From the NCBI GenBank assembly GCA_003157445.1, contig PMJN01000115.1:30679-46461 (forward strand): a stretch of 15,783 bases of DNA, given 5' to 3'. This document shows positions 1-7,216 of this stretch, one piece after another (position 1 is the stretch's first letter; every line of letters starts with the position of its first letter). Source of the stretch: Micrococcales bacterium (GTDB taxonomy: Bacteria > Actinomycetota > Actinomycetes > Actinomycetales > Dermatophilaceae). Under the pieces are notes generated by a model, which saw only the letters and a program-made list of their open reading frames with translations, made no database searches and was not told the origin of the DNA. Position numbers and translations under genes: made by a program.

Positions 1-677
1 CGCTGGTAGGTATCTCCACCGACCGGGTCGTACACCACGTCGGCGCCACGGCCGCCGGTGACATCCTTGACAACCTCGACGAAGTCCTGGGCATGTCGGT
101 CCACCACGACGTCAGCGCCCAATGCCCAGGCCACCTCTGCCTTCTTGGGCCCGCGGACCACACCGATGACGCGAGCACCAGCGGCCTTGCCCAACTGGAC
201 CGCGGCACTTCCGACACCGCCGGCAGCCGCGTGCACGAGCAGGGTCTCCCCTGGCTGCAGATGTGCGCGGCGGTGCAGAGCGAACCAACCGGTCTGGTAA
301 CCGATGAAGAACGACGCAGCCTGCGCGTTGTCGAGCCCGCCCGGCGCCGGAAACGTCGTGGCTTGCGCCATCAGGGCGAACTCGGCGAATCCGCCTGCGG
401 GCAGGACCGACGAGCCGATGACCCGGTCACCTGCGGCGAAACCGGAGGTGCCCGGTCCCAGGGCGGCAACCTCGCCGCACAGTTCGACGCCGGGGGTGAA
501 GGGTAACGTCGGCTTCACCTGGTAGGTACCACGACACATGAGCACATCGGGGAAGTTCGCCGCAGCGCCGAGCACCCGGACCAGTAGCTGGCCGGAGTCG
601 GGTTGCGGAACCGGGACCTCATGCAGGCTCATCACCTGGCCTGGCTCGCCGAGCTCGGATACCCTCCAGGCCTTCAC
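1..677 (-). CDS. Zinc-free quinone oxidoreductase / MDR-family NADPH dehydrogenase, 3' end missing
   Basis: The gene starts at a GTG (677-675) and runs off the left edge, so 225 codons are visible of about 320-330 usual for the family. The N-terminal GroES-like fold is present with NFPDVLMCRGTYQVKP at about residues 41-56, typical of quinone oxidoreductases. There is no Cys/His/Glu zinc site and no structural four-Cys zinc lobe. The Rossmann fold begins near residue 145 with the nucleotide-binding AAGGVG motif (151-156), followed by GGRGADVVYDPVGG at 208-221. Members reduce quinones, enones or enoyl-CoA-type substrates with NADPH in the cytosol; the substrate cannot be read here. The start codon overlaps the stop of the upstream SDR gene by 4 nt (GTGA), which indicates translational coupling in one operon. 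Confidence 0.93.
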   Translation of the reverse strand, partial: MKAWRVSELGEPGQVMSLHEVPVPQPDSGQLLVRVLGAAANFPDVLMCRGTYQVKPTLPFTPGVELCGEVAALGPGTSGFAAGDRVIGSSVLPAGGFAEFALMAQATTFPAPGGLDNAQAASFFIGYQTGWFALHRRAHLQPGETLLVHAAAGGVGSAAVQLGKAAGARVIGVVRGPKKAEVAWALGADVVVDRHAQDFVEVVKDVTGGRGADVVYDPVGGDTYQ

Positions 678-1459
678 GAGATACCGGACTTGTCCAGACG
701 GCGTTGCAGCTTACCCATCCCTGCCAGCCACCCGTCGGTGTTGTTCGCGCGGTATTCGTAGTAGCCCTTCACCTCGGGGTGCGGAAGGATCAGGAAGCGG
801 TCGTCCTGAAGTCCCTGCCAAACCGTTTCGGCGACCTGCTCGGGCTCCAGCACGCGGTCGTGGCTCAGCAGGTCCCGCAGTGGTCCGGCATGGTCGAGCA
901 TCTGGGTCTTCACACCCTCCGGGCAGATGACCTGCACGACGATCCCCCGGTGGCTGTATGAAGCGCAGAGCCACTCGGCGAACGCGACGGCACCGTGCTT
1001 GCTGACCGAGTACGGCGCATTGCCCAGCATCGTGAGCAGACCAGCTGCAGACGCAGTCACCACGAACCTGCCTCCGCCTTCGCTAAGCCAGGTGGGTACC
1101 AGCCGCTGAGCTGCGCGGACGTGCGCCAACAGATTCACCTCCAGTGCCCTGGCCCACTCCTCGGGAGGCGTGTCCAAACCCTTGCCTATGTCGACACCGG
1201 CGTTGGCGAAGTAGATGTCGATCCCGCCGAGGTGCCGGCGGGCGGCACTGACCAGTGCGTCCACTCCTTGCTCGGTGGCGGCATCGCCGGGGACGGCGTG
1301 GCCGCCGATCTTCTGGGCGACCACCGTTGCTGCACCAGCATCCAGGTCGTTAACCACGACGCGCGCGCCCTCGGCTGCCATCCGGATCGCGATGGCCGCC
1401 CCGATCCCGTGGCCGGCACCGGTGACGACGACGCCCTTGCCTTCCAACGTGTTGGTCAT
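674..1459 (-). CDS. SDR family NAD(P)-dependent oxidoreductase
   Basis: This is a 261-residue classical short-chain dehydrogenase with a complete motif set: cofactor loop TGAGHGIG (13-20), acidic residue D38 after the second strand (VVVNDLD, which favours NAD(H)), NAG at 86-88, N109, and the catalytic Ser137 and Tyr150-x3-Lys154 (YSVSK). I chose ATG 1459 because GGAGAGG lies 8 nt upstream and the TGxxxGxG motif then sits at the usual distance from the start; a GTG at 1495 would add 12 unconvincing residues. It lies 61 nt downstream of the acyl-CoA dehydrogenase and overlaps the quinone oxidoreductase by 4 nt. In this setting it probably oxidises a hydroxyacyl or alcohol intermediate; the substrate is inferred from context only. 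The C-terminal tail after about residue 225 is somewhat longer than the minimal fold. Confidence 0.93.
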   Translation of the reverse strand: MTNTLEGKGVVVTGAGHGIGAAIAIRMAAEGARVVVNDLDAGAATVVAQKIGGHAVPGDAATEQGVDALVSAARRHLGGIDIYFANAGVDIGKGLDTPPEEWARALEVNLLAHVRAAQRLVPTWLSEGGGRFVVTASAAGLLTMLGNAPYSVSKHGAVAFAEWLCASYSHRGIVVQVICPEGVKTQMLDHAGPLRDLLSHDRVLEPEQVAETVWQGLQDDRFLILPHPEVKGYYEYRANNTDGWLAGMGKLQRRLDKSGIS

Positions 1460-1520
1460 GAGCAAAGCCTCTCCGGGATCCGGGCCATGCACCACCTCAG
1501 ATTAGCGAACCGCGTGTGAA

Positions 1521-2726
1521 TCAACCAATATATGGGCGTTCTCGCTTGAGCTCATCACGTGCAATCGAACGGCGGTGGACTGCGTCGGGTCCGTCGGCGA
1601 TGCGCAGACTCCGGGCCCATACGTAGAAGTACGCCAGCGGCGTGTCGTCGCTAACCCCAGCGCCGCCGAATACCTCGATCGCCCGGTCGATCACCGCGAT
1701 CGCCATGGCTGGCGCGGCGACCTTGATCTCCGCGATCTCGGTGCGCGCCCCCTTCGCGCCGTAGTTATCGATCAGCCAGGCCGTCTTGTACACCAGCAGG
1801 CGGGCTTGGTCGATGTCGATACGGGACTGGGCAATCAACTCCTGCACGACCCCTTGCTCTGATAGGTGCTTACCGAACGCCACCCGCGACTTGGCTCGAT
1901 CCACCATCAGCCCAAGAGCACGTTCGGCCATGCCGATAGCACGCATCGCATGGTGAATTCGGCCCGGACCAAGGCGGGCCTGGGCGATCATGAACCCATC
2001 CCCCTGCCCCGCCAACAAGTTCGAGGCCGGCACACGCACGTTGCGGAACACGATCTCGCAGTGTCCGTGCTGGTCCTGATAGCCAAAGACCGGCAGGTTC
2101 CGCTCGATCGTCATTCCCGGGGCATCCCGGGGCACCAGGATCATCGACTGTTGCCGATGCGTCGCAGCCGCCTGGTCGGTCTTGCCCATCACAATGAACA
2201 CCTGGCACCGCTGGTCGGCTGCCCCGCTGATCCACCACTTGCGGCCGTTGATCACATAGTCATCACCGTCGCGGACCATCTGAGTCGTGATGTTCGTGGC
2301 ATCTGAGGACGCGACGTCGGGTTCACTCATCGCGAACGCCGACCGGATCTGACCAGACAGCAATGGCTCCAGCCATTGTGTTCTCTGCTCGGGCGTCGCG
2401 AACAGGTGCAGGGTTTCCATGTTGCCGGTGTCCGGGGCCTGACAGTTGATGGCCTCTGGCGCGATGACCGGCGACCACCCGGAGATCTCCGCGACGGCGG
2501 CGTACTCCAGATTCGACAAGCCCGACAGTTCAGGCAGGAAGAGGTTCCACAGATCACGCTTCTTCGCTGACGCCTTCAAACGCTCCAGGACCGGAGGACG
2601 CGCATGCGGGTCGTTGTTCGCCCGCCACTGTGCATACTCCGCCTCCGCAGGGAACACCTCCTCGCGCATGAACGCCCACATGCGGGCAGACACTTCCTCC
2701 GCCTTGGCCGACAACGCGAAATCCAT
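1521..2726 (-). CDS. Acyl-CoA dehydrogenase, ACAD10/11-like
   Basis: The product is a 401-residue flavoprotein that should oxidise acyl-CoA to 2-enoyl-CoA, passing electrons to ETF. Diagnostic segments are FAMSEPDVASSDATNI (131-146), GRKWWISGA (161-169), the C-terminal VFGGAGVSDDTPLA (352-365) and RIADGPDAVHR (375-385). The SEPDVASSD and RKWWISGA forms are characteristic of the ACAD10/11-type branch, which acts on long or unusual acyl chains. The ATG at 2726 is supported by AAGGAG 7 nt upstream; 20 further in-frame codons upstream look non-coding. It is the first gene of the minus-strand operon with the SDR and the quinone oxidoreductase. Its promoter must lie in the 2727-3000 gap shared with divergent hsp20. 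Exact chain-length specificity is unknown. Confidence 0.95.
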   Translation of the reverse strand: MDFALSAKAEEVSARMWAFMREEVFPAEAEYAQWRANNDPHARPPVLERLKASAKKRDLWNLFLPELSGLSNLEYAAVAEISGWSPVIAPEAINCQAPDTGNMETLHLFATPEQRTQWLEPLLSGQIRSAFAMSEPDVASSDATNITTQMVRDGDDYVINGRKWWISGAADQRCQVFIVMGKTDQAAATHRQQSMILVPRDAPGMTIERNLPVFGYQDQHGHCEIVFRNVRVPASNLLAGQGDGFMIAQARLGPGRIHHAMRAIGMAERALGLMVDRAKSRVAFGKHLSEQGVVQELIAQSRIDIDQARLLVYKTAWLIDNYGAKGARTEIAEIKVAAPAMAIAVIDRAIEVFGGAGVSDDTPLAYFYVWARSLRIADGPDAVHRRSIARDELKRERPYIG

Positions 2727-3122
2727 TTCTTGACTCCTTCTTCTGACTCTATGAGTTCTGCGCTTGCTTACCGCTCGGGCAACCATCGCACCTGAAGAGC
2801 CCCACGAGGCGGCACCTGACCGTAGGAATTCTCAGTAGACACCCCAAGCGGCGTCGATGGTCGCGCCCGACCCCGCCTCAAGTACCCCCGAGGGTGACGG
2901 GCAAGACCGATGCAGAACCAGCCAGGGGCCCATGGGTTGCGGCTGGGTCAGTTGGGCGGGCGACGGGGCATTTCGACCTGCCCACAACCTCTGGTGCGTT
3001 TCAGTGATCGCAAACATGAGCTTGATCGTGGGTCAAAGGGACCAACGCCCCTGTTTAACCTGGCCGCGGGTGCCTGTACTGAGAGCAGAGGCACCATGGA
3101 CAGGCCTACCCAAGGAGTGGAC
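2727..3122. promoter_or_regulatory. Divergent intergenic region between the acyl-CoA dehydrogenase operon and hsp20
   Basis: This 396-nt gap has no convincing gene; the open frames in it lack ribosome sites. It must hold the promoters of both divergent units. For hsp20, a candidate -10 is TGTACT (3075-3080), downstream of the imperfect palindrome at 3037-3052 described separately. For the minus-strand operon I see only a weak -10-like CATAGAGT element about 20 nt upstream of the ribosome site, and no clear operator. Confidence 0.5.
3037..3052 (+). promoter_or_regulatory. DosR-box-like imperfect palindrome upstream of hsp20
   Basis: The sequence AGGGAC-CAAC-GCCCCT pairs 5 of 6 positions across a 4-nt centre. 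This is the architecture of the mycobacterial DosR/DevR box (GGGAC-N4-GTCCC), with one mismatch in the right half. It sits about 70 nt before the ATG and about 22 nt before a TGTACT -10 candidate, which fits an activator site. Hsp20 (HspX/Acr) is the classical DosR target in mycobacteria. The assignment is inference from one site, and no DosR/DosS gene is in the window. Confidence 0.4.
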
Positions 3123-3563
3123 ATGAGCAGCACCAACAAGCCCGGAGACATGGCCCGTCGTAGTTTCTGGGACGACATTGCGCCTTGGAACACCCGGATG
3201 CAGGACCTCATGCAGGATCTGTGGTCGCGCAGTCCATTCCCCGGCGACTTCGCCCCCAGTGGGGACATGCACGAATCCGATGCTGCCTTCACCGTCGAGC
3301 TCGACCTGCCAGGCGTGGACAAGGGCGACATCATCATCGACGTCATGGGGCGCCGGCTTACGGTGCACGGCTCGCGGACGGTCAAGGAGCACGAAGGAGT
3401 GATCCGCCACTCGACACGGATTACCGGCACCTTCAGGTATGAAGCGGTCCTGCCCGTGCCGGTTGACGAGCAGGCCGTCACTGCTGGGCTCAAGGACGGC
3501 GTCCTGACCATCACCTTGCCCAAGTCCACTACCACCAAGGCGACCCACATCGAAGTGACGTGA
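3123..3563 (+). CDS. Hsp20/alpha-crystallin family small heat shock protein
   Basis: This 146-residue cytosolic ATP-independent holdase has the expected layout: an N-terminal arm (1-48) containing DDIAPWNTRMQDLMQDLW, an alpha-crystallin domain (about 49-135) with FTVELDLPGVDKGDI, and the signature AGLKDGVLTITLPK (121-134). A C-terminal I-x-V motif (IEV, 143-145) is normally used for oligomer assembly. ATG 3123 is preceded by AAGGAG with a 5-nt spacer; an upstream in-frame ATG at 2910 would add 71 residues with no homology and is rejected. It is monocistronic, with a strong hairpin about 80 nt downstream. A DosR-like palindrome in the promoter suggests hypoxia or redox control. No HspR/HAIR-type repeat with correct spacing was found. 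Confidence 0.95.
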   Translation: MSSTNKPGDMARRSFWDDIAPWNTRMQDLMQDLWSRSPFPGDFAPSGDMHESDAAFTVELDLPGVDKGDIIIDVMGRRLTVHGSRTVKEHEGVIRHSTRITGTFRYEAVLPVPVDEQAVTAGLKDGVLTITLPKSTTTKATHIEVT

Positions 3564-3640
3564 GCTTGGATCGATCGGCCACGATGGCGAGTAGATTTAG
3601 GAGGATGATCGGTTAACTTCCTAGAGGTGATCCGGTCTAG

Positions 3641-3675
3641 GCTCCGGCCGAAGCCCCCCCCGCTTCGGCTGGGGC
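3641..3675 (+). terminator. Hairpin terminator downstream of hsp20
   Basis: A 14-bp stem pairs 3641-3654 with 3662-3675 around a seven-C loop, with two G-T wobbles. The core is CCGGCCGAAGC opposite GCTTCGGCTGG. There is no U-tract, as is usual in actinobacteria. It is 77 nt after the hsp20 stop. Confidence 0.7.
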
Positions 3676-3818
3676 CGCCATACTTGGGTCTGCCCCAGTC
3701 CAATCCGCAGAAGGTCCGCAAGACGTCCATAAACCGTCACGGTCTACCCACGGTCGAAATGGGTATCAGTGCAGGTCAGCGCCTTATGCCACCAATGGTC
3801 AACGGTTGCCACCTGAGC

Positions 3819-3845
3819 CTGCTCACTTCAAAGTGAAGTGAGCAG
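3819..3845. terminator. Perfect hairpin, likely terminator of the patatin gene
   Basis: A perfect 12-bp stem (3819-3830 with 3834-3845) has a 3-nt loop; its core is TGCTCACTTCA / TGAAGTGAGCA. It lies 42 nt past the stop of the minus-strand patatin gene and could act on both strands of the convergent pair. A protein-binding palindrome is the alternative. Confidence 0.6.
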
Positions 3846-3886
3846 CGGGGCGCGCACGGGTCCTCAGGTGCGCGCTTGGCCGCAGA

Positions 3887-5061
3887 CTAACGAACCGGCG
3901 CGGGTGCTGCGCCCCAATCGCCGTCTCGGCGCAGCAAGGCCTCGACCATCGTTGCGTGGCCGCTGCGCATGAAGCCTGGCCAGTCGCAGTTGTTGAGAAA
4001 CTGCTGATAGAAGCCCGTTGCGCGGACCCTCCAGTACGGAATCGGCTCGAGCATTTCGACGTCAAGGGAAGCCTTCAGCCGGGTGAGGTTCTCGCGAGCC
4101 AGTTGGATCTGCTGGGAGGTTCGTACCTGCCTGGCAATGTGCATGATGCTGGCCAGTTGGCTCTGCCACCCGATCTCATCCTCGCCGGCGAAACCTGGTG
4201 GATAGAAGGCGTTGACAGCCACAACGGCATCTACCGGCGGCTCGATGTCAAGGATCGGGTGCACCGGAAAGATATCGACGATCCCTCCGTCGCACCAGAA
4301 CCCGCCAGCCAGGGGAACTGGCTCAAGAAACAGCGGAAGCGAGACTGCCATCCGGATGGCGCGGGCCACAGGCAGATCCGGGTATGTCCGCGGCCCGAGA
4401 TACTCCAGACGGTTGGACTCGATGTTCCAGATCGGCGCGTACGCCGGCGTCGGTAGTTGCCCCAGCGTGCGCTCGCCCAGATGGCGCCGGTAGTACTGCT
4501 CCAGCTTGTCTCCACGAAGGATCCCGGCCCAGCCCCGCCCCAGTGACGAAAGCGCCCGCGCCATGTCGCGCCATGAGACGTCGATGTAGTCCGCGGTTTC
4601 AAGGCCCATCACGAGCTCGGCAGCCTCCTGGCTGGAGAGACCGGCCGCCAACGGAAAGCCGAACAAAGCCCTCCCGAGCACAGCGAATAGACGCTGATCG
4701 ACCCACCCGCCTCCTCCAACGCTCGGACCACCCCGATGATCGTCGCGAGCGCCCCGCTGCCGCCGGTCGCGACGAGACCGAGCCGTCCCGGACCAGGGCC
4801 CGGAAGCTCAAGTGCGGCCGGGGGAAAACTCACTGAGCTCTTCGGCCGACGTTCGAAGGGCAGGCTCACGACTGCCCGGCGGAGCTCATTGACGAAACCC
4901 GCGTCCCGAAACAGCCGACTCGCCAGATCCGTCGCCCCGACCGCCAGGTTGAAGTACTGGCGCACCTGAAACACATCTAGCAGCGCATCGAGCGCCGTAC
5001 TACCCCGAGTCTCGCTGTCGGCAGACTCGTTGGTGGTGAACGGTCCGCTCTGCTGGGACAT
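3887..5061 (-). pseudogene. Patatin-like phospholipase/lipase, interrupted by a single-base frameshift
   Basis: Two adjacent frames together give one patatin-domain hydrolase of about 391 residues. The first frame starts at ATG 5061 (AAAGGAG 4-5 nt upstream). It contains the oxyanion-hole segment ATGGSGAL (98-105) and the nucleophile region YSLCSGG (125-131, Ser129, a variant of GxSxG lacking the first Gly). The second frame resumes with ALFGFPLAAGLSSQ and carries the catalytic Asp in CDGGIVDIFP. The frames join seamlessly if one G is restored in the G-run at about 4669-4671 (C-run on the plus strand). Total length 1175 nt is one short of a multiple of three. Patatin enzymes hydrolyse acyl-ester bonds of membrane or storage lipids with a Ser-Asp dyad. 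Either the gene is recently broken right after the nucleophile or the base is a sequencing error; nothing else in it is decayed. Confidence 0.85.
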
Positions 5062-5212
5062 ATGACTCCTTTGAACCCCCCCTTGATTTCTCCAAACTCT
5101 GACGTCCCGGTCCCCTCCGTCGGCTTCCGATGACCTTGGCCGGCAACACCAGTCTGACGAGCTTGTGTTCGACCACACGCCGACATGTGGTGATGGGACG
5201 CGCCGCGCTCGT

Positions 5213-5662
5213 CTACTTCTTCGTGGTGGTTGGCTTGTTCAACGAGCGGTCCGCGCTGCGCACGACATTGCGCAGGAAGTCGTACTGCGTTGTGACGAGT
5301 CTGTCGGCCATCTGCAGCGCGGCATCGATGACGGCCTCACGGGTGGACGGACGCTGCCCGATTTTGGGAAGCGCCTCGTCTACGGTGTCAACGAACTTAC
5401 GCACCGCCTTAATCGCTGCCAACTGGCTGGCCTCGACGGACTTGAGTACTCCTTCAGACAGGTCCGCCGTCCTGGCAACTGCTGCCTTCAGGTCGACTGT
5501 CGTGCTCTTCTCAGCTAGCGGGCTGGGCCGAGCAGCCGTTGTCATGGGCCCCTTGGCTGTGGCCGTCTTCTTGGCTGTCACCGTCTTCCTCGGTGTGGCT
5601 ATCTTCTTCGCTGTGGCCGTCTTCCTCGGTGTGGCTATCTTCTTCGCTGTCGTCCGAGCCAT
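5213..5662 (-). CDS. Lys/Ala/Thr-rich histone-H1-like or phasin-like protein
   Basis: This 149-residue protein has two parts. Residues 1-50 are basic and low-complexity, with two tandem 12-residue copies of AKKIATPRKTAT-type sequence (6-17, 18-29) and a third partial copy, resembling the basic tails of actinobacterial nucleoid proteins such as HupB. Residues 56-143 are predicted amphipathic helix (SEGVLKSVEASQLAAIKAVRKFVDTVDEAL ... MADRLVTTQYDFLRNVVRSADRSL), similar in style to phasins or heparin-binding-haemagglutinin-like helical proteins. ATG 5662 is backed by AAGGAGAG. No signal peptide or membrane helix is seen. It could bind DNA through the tail or coat storage granules through the helix. 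It lies 151 nt upstream of the patatin gene on the same strand. I do not recognise a named orthologue. Confidence 0.8.
   Translation of the reverse strand: MARTTAKKIATPRKTATAKKIATPRKTVTAKKTATAKGPMTTAARPSPLAEKSTTVDLKAAVARTADLSEGVLKSVEASQLAAIKAVRKFVDTVDEALPKIGQRPSTREAVIDAALQMADRLVTTQYDFLRNVVRSADRSLNKPTTTKK
5581..5650. repeat. 36-nt tandem repeat inside the basic-tail gene
   Basis: Two identical 34-nt copies (5581-5614 and 5617-5650) have a period of 36 nt, and a degenerate partial copy lies at about 5563-5578. They encode the 12-residue Lys-rich repeat. Exact nucleotide identity points to recent duplication and to possible copy-number variation between strains. Confidence 0.9.
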
Positions 5663-5895
5663 GATCGCTCTCCTTAGGGTTGACGTGCGAACTCCCACCG
5701 CAGAGCCAGTCCTGGCAGGCGCTCAAGATTCAGCGTGGGCTGCAGGGTCGACGTTCGGCCAGTGACTTTAGTCCTGGCGCCAGCAGGCATCCGGGCAGCA
5801 ACCACGGCGGGCCTCAGATTCGGGCAGCCTCACCTGGCTCTGGGTCGCAATCTTGGGCAGCCCAGCAACCGAGGGTCACGCGGGTGCCGCACGTT

Positions 5896-5916
5896 GCAGG
5901 GCGACAACCGCCCTGC
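5896..5916 (-). terminator. Hairpin terminator downstream of the dodecin gene
   Basis: A perfect 8-bp GC-rich stem (GCAGGGCG / CGCCCTGC) with a 5-nt loop lies 43 nt past the dodecin stop on the minus strand. The 296-nt gap 5663-5958 holds nothing else recognisable apart from the promoter of the basic-tail gene, which I cannot resolve. Confidence 0.6.
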
Positions 5917-5958
5917 TGGTTGACTGGGCGGCTATCGACCGGTCCACGACCTGTTCGG

Positions 5959-6165
5959 CTAGTCCGATTCGTACTTGAACGACAACTGGATCTTGGTCCG
6001 ATAGACCAGTTCCCCACCGTCACCGATGGTGATGTCCTGCTTGATCACCTCGGCGACTCGGATATCACGCACCGATCCCCGCGCCGTGGTGATGGCCTCT
6101 GCAGCTGCCTCCTCCCAGGAGGAAGAACTCGTCCCGATTACATCGATCACCCGATACACGCTCAT
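5959..6165 (-). CDS. Dodecin family protein, subgroup without the flavin-stacking Trp
   Basis: This 68-residue protein matches the dodecin fold (a beta-alpha-beta-beta subunit that assembles into hollow dodecamers). It has the N-terminal MSVYRVIDVIGTSSSSWEEA, a helix, then RDIRVAEVIKQD and the terminal strand YRTKIQLSFKYE. Canonical flavin-storing dodecins have a Trp in the second strand (…DWFEV…) that stacks on the isoalloxazine; here that place is Val37 (IRVAEV), and the only Trp is W17 in the helix start. This pattern resembles, from memory, the mycobacterial Rv0379 (SecE2, 'calcium dodecin') group rather than the riboflavin/FMN-binding group. The ATG is preceded by a GAGAGG ribosome site. 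It is monocistronic, with a hairpin downstream. Confidence 0.92.
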   Translation of the reverse strand: MSVYRVIDVIGTSSSSWEEAAAEAITTARGSVRDIRVAEVIKQDITIGDGGELVYRTKIQLSFKYESD

Positions 6166-6288
6166 GACGACCTCTCATCGCTGTCGCTGGATCCTCATCG
6201 CTTTCGGTGAATCTTCGACCAATGGTGGTCGCTTATTTTGGATCTGTCCACGGTGTTCTGGCAGTCCGCCAGGGTCAACGCTGAGTCG

Positions 6289-6308
6289 CGTCTCGCCTGA
6301 GCGAGACG
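6289..6308 (-). terminator. Hairpin terminator downstream of the 58-residue gene
   Basis: A perfect 8-bp stem (CGTCTCGC / GCGAGACG) with a CTGA/TCAG loop lies about 60 nt past the stop of the small minus-strand gene and upstream of the dodecin promoter, separating the two transcripts. Confidence 0.6.
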
Positions 6309-6368
6309 ACGGATCAAAGTTCCACCTGACCTAGGACAGGCGCTGGGGCGCTCGCCGCTGAAGTCACC

Positions 6369-6545
6369 TCAATTCCAGGCAGCCTGCGCAATCATGGCCA
6401 CCAACGCTTCCTTGGTGATCAACTCATCCCAGACCTCGATGTGGTACAGGTTGGCCAGGATGAGCAAGTACTCCTTGTCGAAGGACGCGAGCGCTTCGGC
6501 TGTGGACTGGACACGATCTGCCTTAGTCCTGATCTTGGTTGCCAT
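6369..6545 (-). CDS. Unrecognised 58-residue small protein
   Basis: This short ORF begins at ATG 6545 and encodes MATKIRTKADRVQSTAEALA, followed by SFDKEYLLILANLYHIEVWD and a C-terminal helix ending in AQAAWN. A purine-rich GGAGGGGAAGG ribosome site immediately precedes the ATG, and a hairpin terminator follows at 6289-6308, so it has the full outfit of a separate gene. The protein looks mostly alpha-helical and mildly acidic after a basic N-terminus. It has no signal peptide, Cys or membrane segment. I do not recognise the family. Its place between dodecin and DUF7144 suggests membership in the stress block (inference). Confidence 0.7.
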   Translation of the reverse strand: MATKIRTKADRVQSTAEALASFDKEYLLILANLYHIEVWDELITKEALVAMIAQAAWN

Positions 6546-6684
6546 GACCTTCCCCTCCCACTCCCGGGGCCCGCTCTTGTCACAGACCGGTGTGGGCCCG
6601 TGGTGCGGGACGTCGAAGCCGCCGGCCCGCTGGTAACTGCGTTCCGGCGTCCTCGAACGTCCTGCCTAATCCATGAGAAGGAAC

Positions 6685-7146
6685 TTATACAGCTTCTCTG
6701 TCCGGCTTCATCTCTGCACCGTGCGCGATGAGCGCGTAGATGACAAAGAGGTCAATCGCAAGCAGCGTGACCGACCAGACAGGGAATGTCGTGGCCCACG
6801 CGAAGTTCACAAGGGCGCTAATCGCAACGAGGATGATGGCCAATACCCGCGCCCACATCCGACCCGTGAAGAGGCCGAGCCCTGCCAGGAAGACGAGCAC
6901 TCCGGCGATGAGCTGTACCCAGCCCCACTGGCTGTAGCTCACCTGGATGGTGAGCCCGGAGGTTGGGAAGTTGATGTAGGTGTGTCGGGCCAGCGCAATA
7001 ATGCCCTCAAACATGTGGAATACGCCAAGGATCAACATCATGGTGCCGGCAAAGATGATCCAGCCGACCCAGCCAGTGACCTCGGGCTCTTCCTTGTAAT
7101 GCCTAGGAACCGTTGCGCCGCTGCCAGACGTCGGCGTGGCGGACAT
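6685..7146 (-). CDS. DUF7144-type four-helix integral membrane protein
   Basis: The 153-residue product has a short cytosolic-looking N-terminus (1-22) and four hydrophobic helices at about 25-53, 73-94, 98-118 and 122-142. Conserved family features visible are GWVGWIIFAGTMMLILGVF, HMFEGIIALAR, the aromatic SQWGWVQLIAGVLVFLAGLGL, MWARVL and the C-terminal VIYALIAHG. These match the actinobacterial DUF7144 membrane family, whose function is unknown to me. ATG 7146 has AAGGAG 5 nt upstream. A palindrome at 7217-7233 lies 71 nt upstream and may be its operator. It is divergent from the FtsH gene. Confidence 0.88.
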   Translation of the reverse strand: MSATPTSGSGATVPRHYKEEPEVTGWVGWIIFAGTMMLILGVFHMFEGIIALARHTYINFPTSGLTIQVSYSQWGWVQLIAGVLVFLAGLGLFTGRMWARVLAIILVAISALVNFAWATTFPVWSVTLLAIDLFVIYALIAHGAEMKPDREAV

Positions 7147-7216
7147 GATGACTCCTTACAACGTAGGGATAGCACTTCGAGCATCTTCAGACTGATCCCG
7201 CCACGCCGAGGCAGCC

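Larger units (their letters stand above)
3564..3886. other. Convergent intergenic region (hsp20 / patatin)
   Basis: This 323-nt gap lies between two convergent genes. It contains two hairpins described separately, at 3641-3675 and 3819-3845. I see no coding frame with a ribosome site and family resemblance. Confidence 0.6.

Noticed and set aside
3019-3038. A HAIR-type HspR operator in the hsp20 promoter (CTTGA ... TCAAA)
   Set aside because: The arm spacing is 7 nt where the HAIR element has 11 nt between CTTGA and TCAAG, and the right arm has a mismatch.
2910-3122. An N-terminally extended Hsp20 starting at ATG 2910
   Set aside because: The extra 71 residues cover the promoter, have no family resemblance and no ribosome site, whereas ATG 3123 has AAGGAG.
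3599-3616. AGGAGG directly followed by ATG downstream of hsp20
   Set aside because: The frame stops after three codons and the spacing is zero; it is a chance match.
5103-5120. A second DosR-like box (GGGGACCGGGACGTC) upstream of the patatin gene
   Set aside because: The two half-sites are direct, not inverted, and the right half does not match GTCCC at the required spacing.
5130-5765. A 211-residue plus-strand frame antisense to the basic-tail gene, with hydrophobic V/F-rich repeats resembling membrane helices
   Set aside because: It is the antisense shadow of the Lys-rich repeats; the minus frame has a good ribosome site and a sensible product.
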